Source: Proteobacteria bacterium UBA6908 (lineage in GTDB: Bacteria; Pseudomonadota; Gammaproteobacteria; Acidiferrobacterales; UBA6901). Taken from it: a stretch of 14,858 bases of DNA. The notes beneath the pieces are model-generated. The model was given only the letters and a program-made list of their open reading frames with translations, searched no databases and was not told the origin of the DNA. The position numbers and the translations under genes were made by a program. The stretch spans positions 18,440 through 33,297 of the forward strand of contig DKBE01000083.1 of NCBI GenBank assembly GCA_002451085.1, given 5' to 3'. Positions 14,335 through 14,858 of the stretch are shown here, piece after piece; within the stretch, counting starts at the first letter, position 1; every line of letters begins with the position of its first letter.

Positions 14335-14858
14335 TCGGCTGCCCGGGGTATCCGGACGGACAACACGGTCGCCAACAACACCGTGAGCCCACCACCAGCG
14401 ATGGCGAGCAGCCAGTCGTCGAGATGCAGCGGCTTGAGGTGCAGGAAGGCAGAAAGTACCGGAACCTGCACAAGCAGCAGCGACAGGGTCACCGTTGCCA
14501 CCGCCATGATCCGGGCCGCCGGCGTGCGCATGCGGCTCAACTGTACGGTGAGTCCGGCACTGGCCAGCGTCAACACCACCAAGGCCATGGCTCGCGCATG
14601 CTCAACGTCGTATCCGGCGCCAAGACTGCGCACATAGCTGAACGTGACGAGTAGAGCCAGCACGATGCCGACCGCGGCGATCACGAGCCACTCGGCAACA
14701 CTGAAAAAGCGCAGGGTTTTGGTGCGCCGCCTGGCTTGCAGGCCGTGATCCTCAGGCAAGTCCTGAAACACCAGCAGCGCCGTGGGGTGGATGATGAGCT
14801 CCAGCCAGACAATGTGTACCGGCAGGTACAGCAATGGATATCCGGCCAGCGGAATCAG
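14331..14858 (-). CDS. Cation-translocating P-type ATPase, C-terminal membrane domain (truncated by window)
   Basis: 175 C-terminal residues are visible; the frame is open to the window edge, so the nucleotide-binding, phosphorylation and actuator domains are outside. The TTG at 14834 is not the start. The first visible residues, LIPLAGYPLLYLPVHIVWLE, align with the loop and M6 of P2-type pumps. ARAMALVVLTLASAGLTVQL (about residue 90) matches M8 of the Cation_ATPase_C domain, and HLKPLHLDDWLLAI matches the loop into M10. In M6 the Ca2+-ATPase pattern WVNLVTDG is WLELIIHP here, so the calcium ligands N, T and D are E, I and H. The ion transported is therefore probably not Ca2+, but I cannot name it. 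It is convergent with and overlaps the Tag fusion by 4 nt. Confidence 0.85.
   Translation of the reverse strand: MIPLAGYPLLYLPVHIVWLELIIHPTALLVFQDLPEDHGLQARRRTKTLRFFSVAEWLVIAAVGIVLALLVTFSYVRSLGAGYDVEHARAMALVVLTLASAGLTVQLSRMRTPAARIMAVATVTLSLLLVQVPVLSAFLHLKPLHLDDWLLAIAGGGLTVLLATVLSVRIPRAAD

Noticed and set aside
1..14858. Mobile element, phage, CRISPR or toxin-antitoxin system
   Set aside because: No transposase, integrase, repeat-spacer array, terminal inverted repeats or small paired toxin-antitoxin genes are visible; base composition looks even throughout.

Overview
The window is dense, GC-rich, bacterial chromosomal DNA. DadA, a long Lhr helicase, a Tag-type glycosylase and a YiiD-type thioesterase together point to a gammaproteobacterium. 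I cannot name a genus. Two small genes on the minus strand (DUF211 and a VIT/CCC1-family protein) are of a type I associate mainly with archaea. I see no insertion sequences, phage genes, CRISPR arrays, tRNAs or rRNAs. Both edge genes are cut by the window.

Layout. (1) 1-1949, plus strand: the C-terminal part of a GCS2-family carboxylate-amine ligase, translationally overlapping an M14 zinc carboxypeptidase/aspartoacylase-like protein. (2) 2019-3278, plus strand: dadA, a D-amino acid dehydrogenase. (3) 3309-4639, minus strand: DUF211 protein, then VIT/CCC1-family membrane protein, then a membrane-anchored thioredoxin-like protein. (4) 4640-4843: divergent intergenic region. (5) 4844-9801, plus strand: the Lhr-type helicase and, 2 nt later, a multi-pass membrane protein of unknown function. 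(6) 9824-10981, minus strand: an uncharacterised protein ending in a cyclic-nucleotide-binding-like beta barrel. (7) 11082-14334, plus strand: a tight run of four genes (glycerophosphodiester phosphodiesterase, GlpD-like FAD oxidoreductase, YiiD-type thioesterase, and a TfoX_C-Tag fusion). (8) 14331-14858, minus strand: the C-terminal membrane domain of a cation P-type ATPase, cut by the window end and overlapping the previous gene tail to tail by 4 nt.

How the genes may work together. The ligase and M14 hydrolase look like a make-and-break pair for an amide-linked small molecule or peptide tag. The phosphodiesterase releases glycerol-3-phosphate, which the GlpD-like enzyme could oxidise, while the neighbouring thioesterase acts on acyl-CoA or acyl-ACP; this suggests phospholipid turnover. 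DUF211 and VIT/CCC1 suggest a metal-handling unit. Lhr and the Tag fusion are both DNA-repair proteins but lie in separate transcription units.

The points most worth a second look are the TfoX_C-Tag fusion, the DUF211-VIT pair, the ligase-M14 pair, the HTH-less cyclic-nucleotide-barrel protein, and the non-canonical M6 residues of the P-type ATPase.
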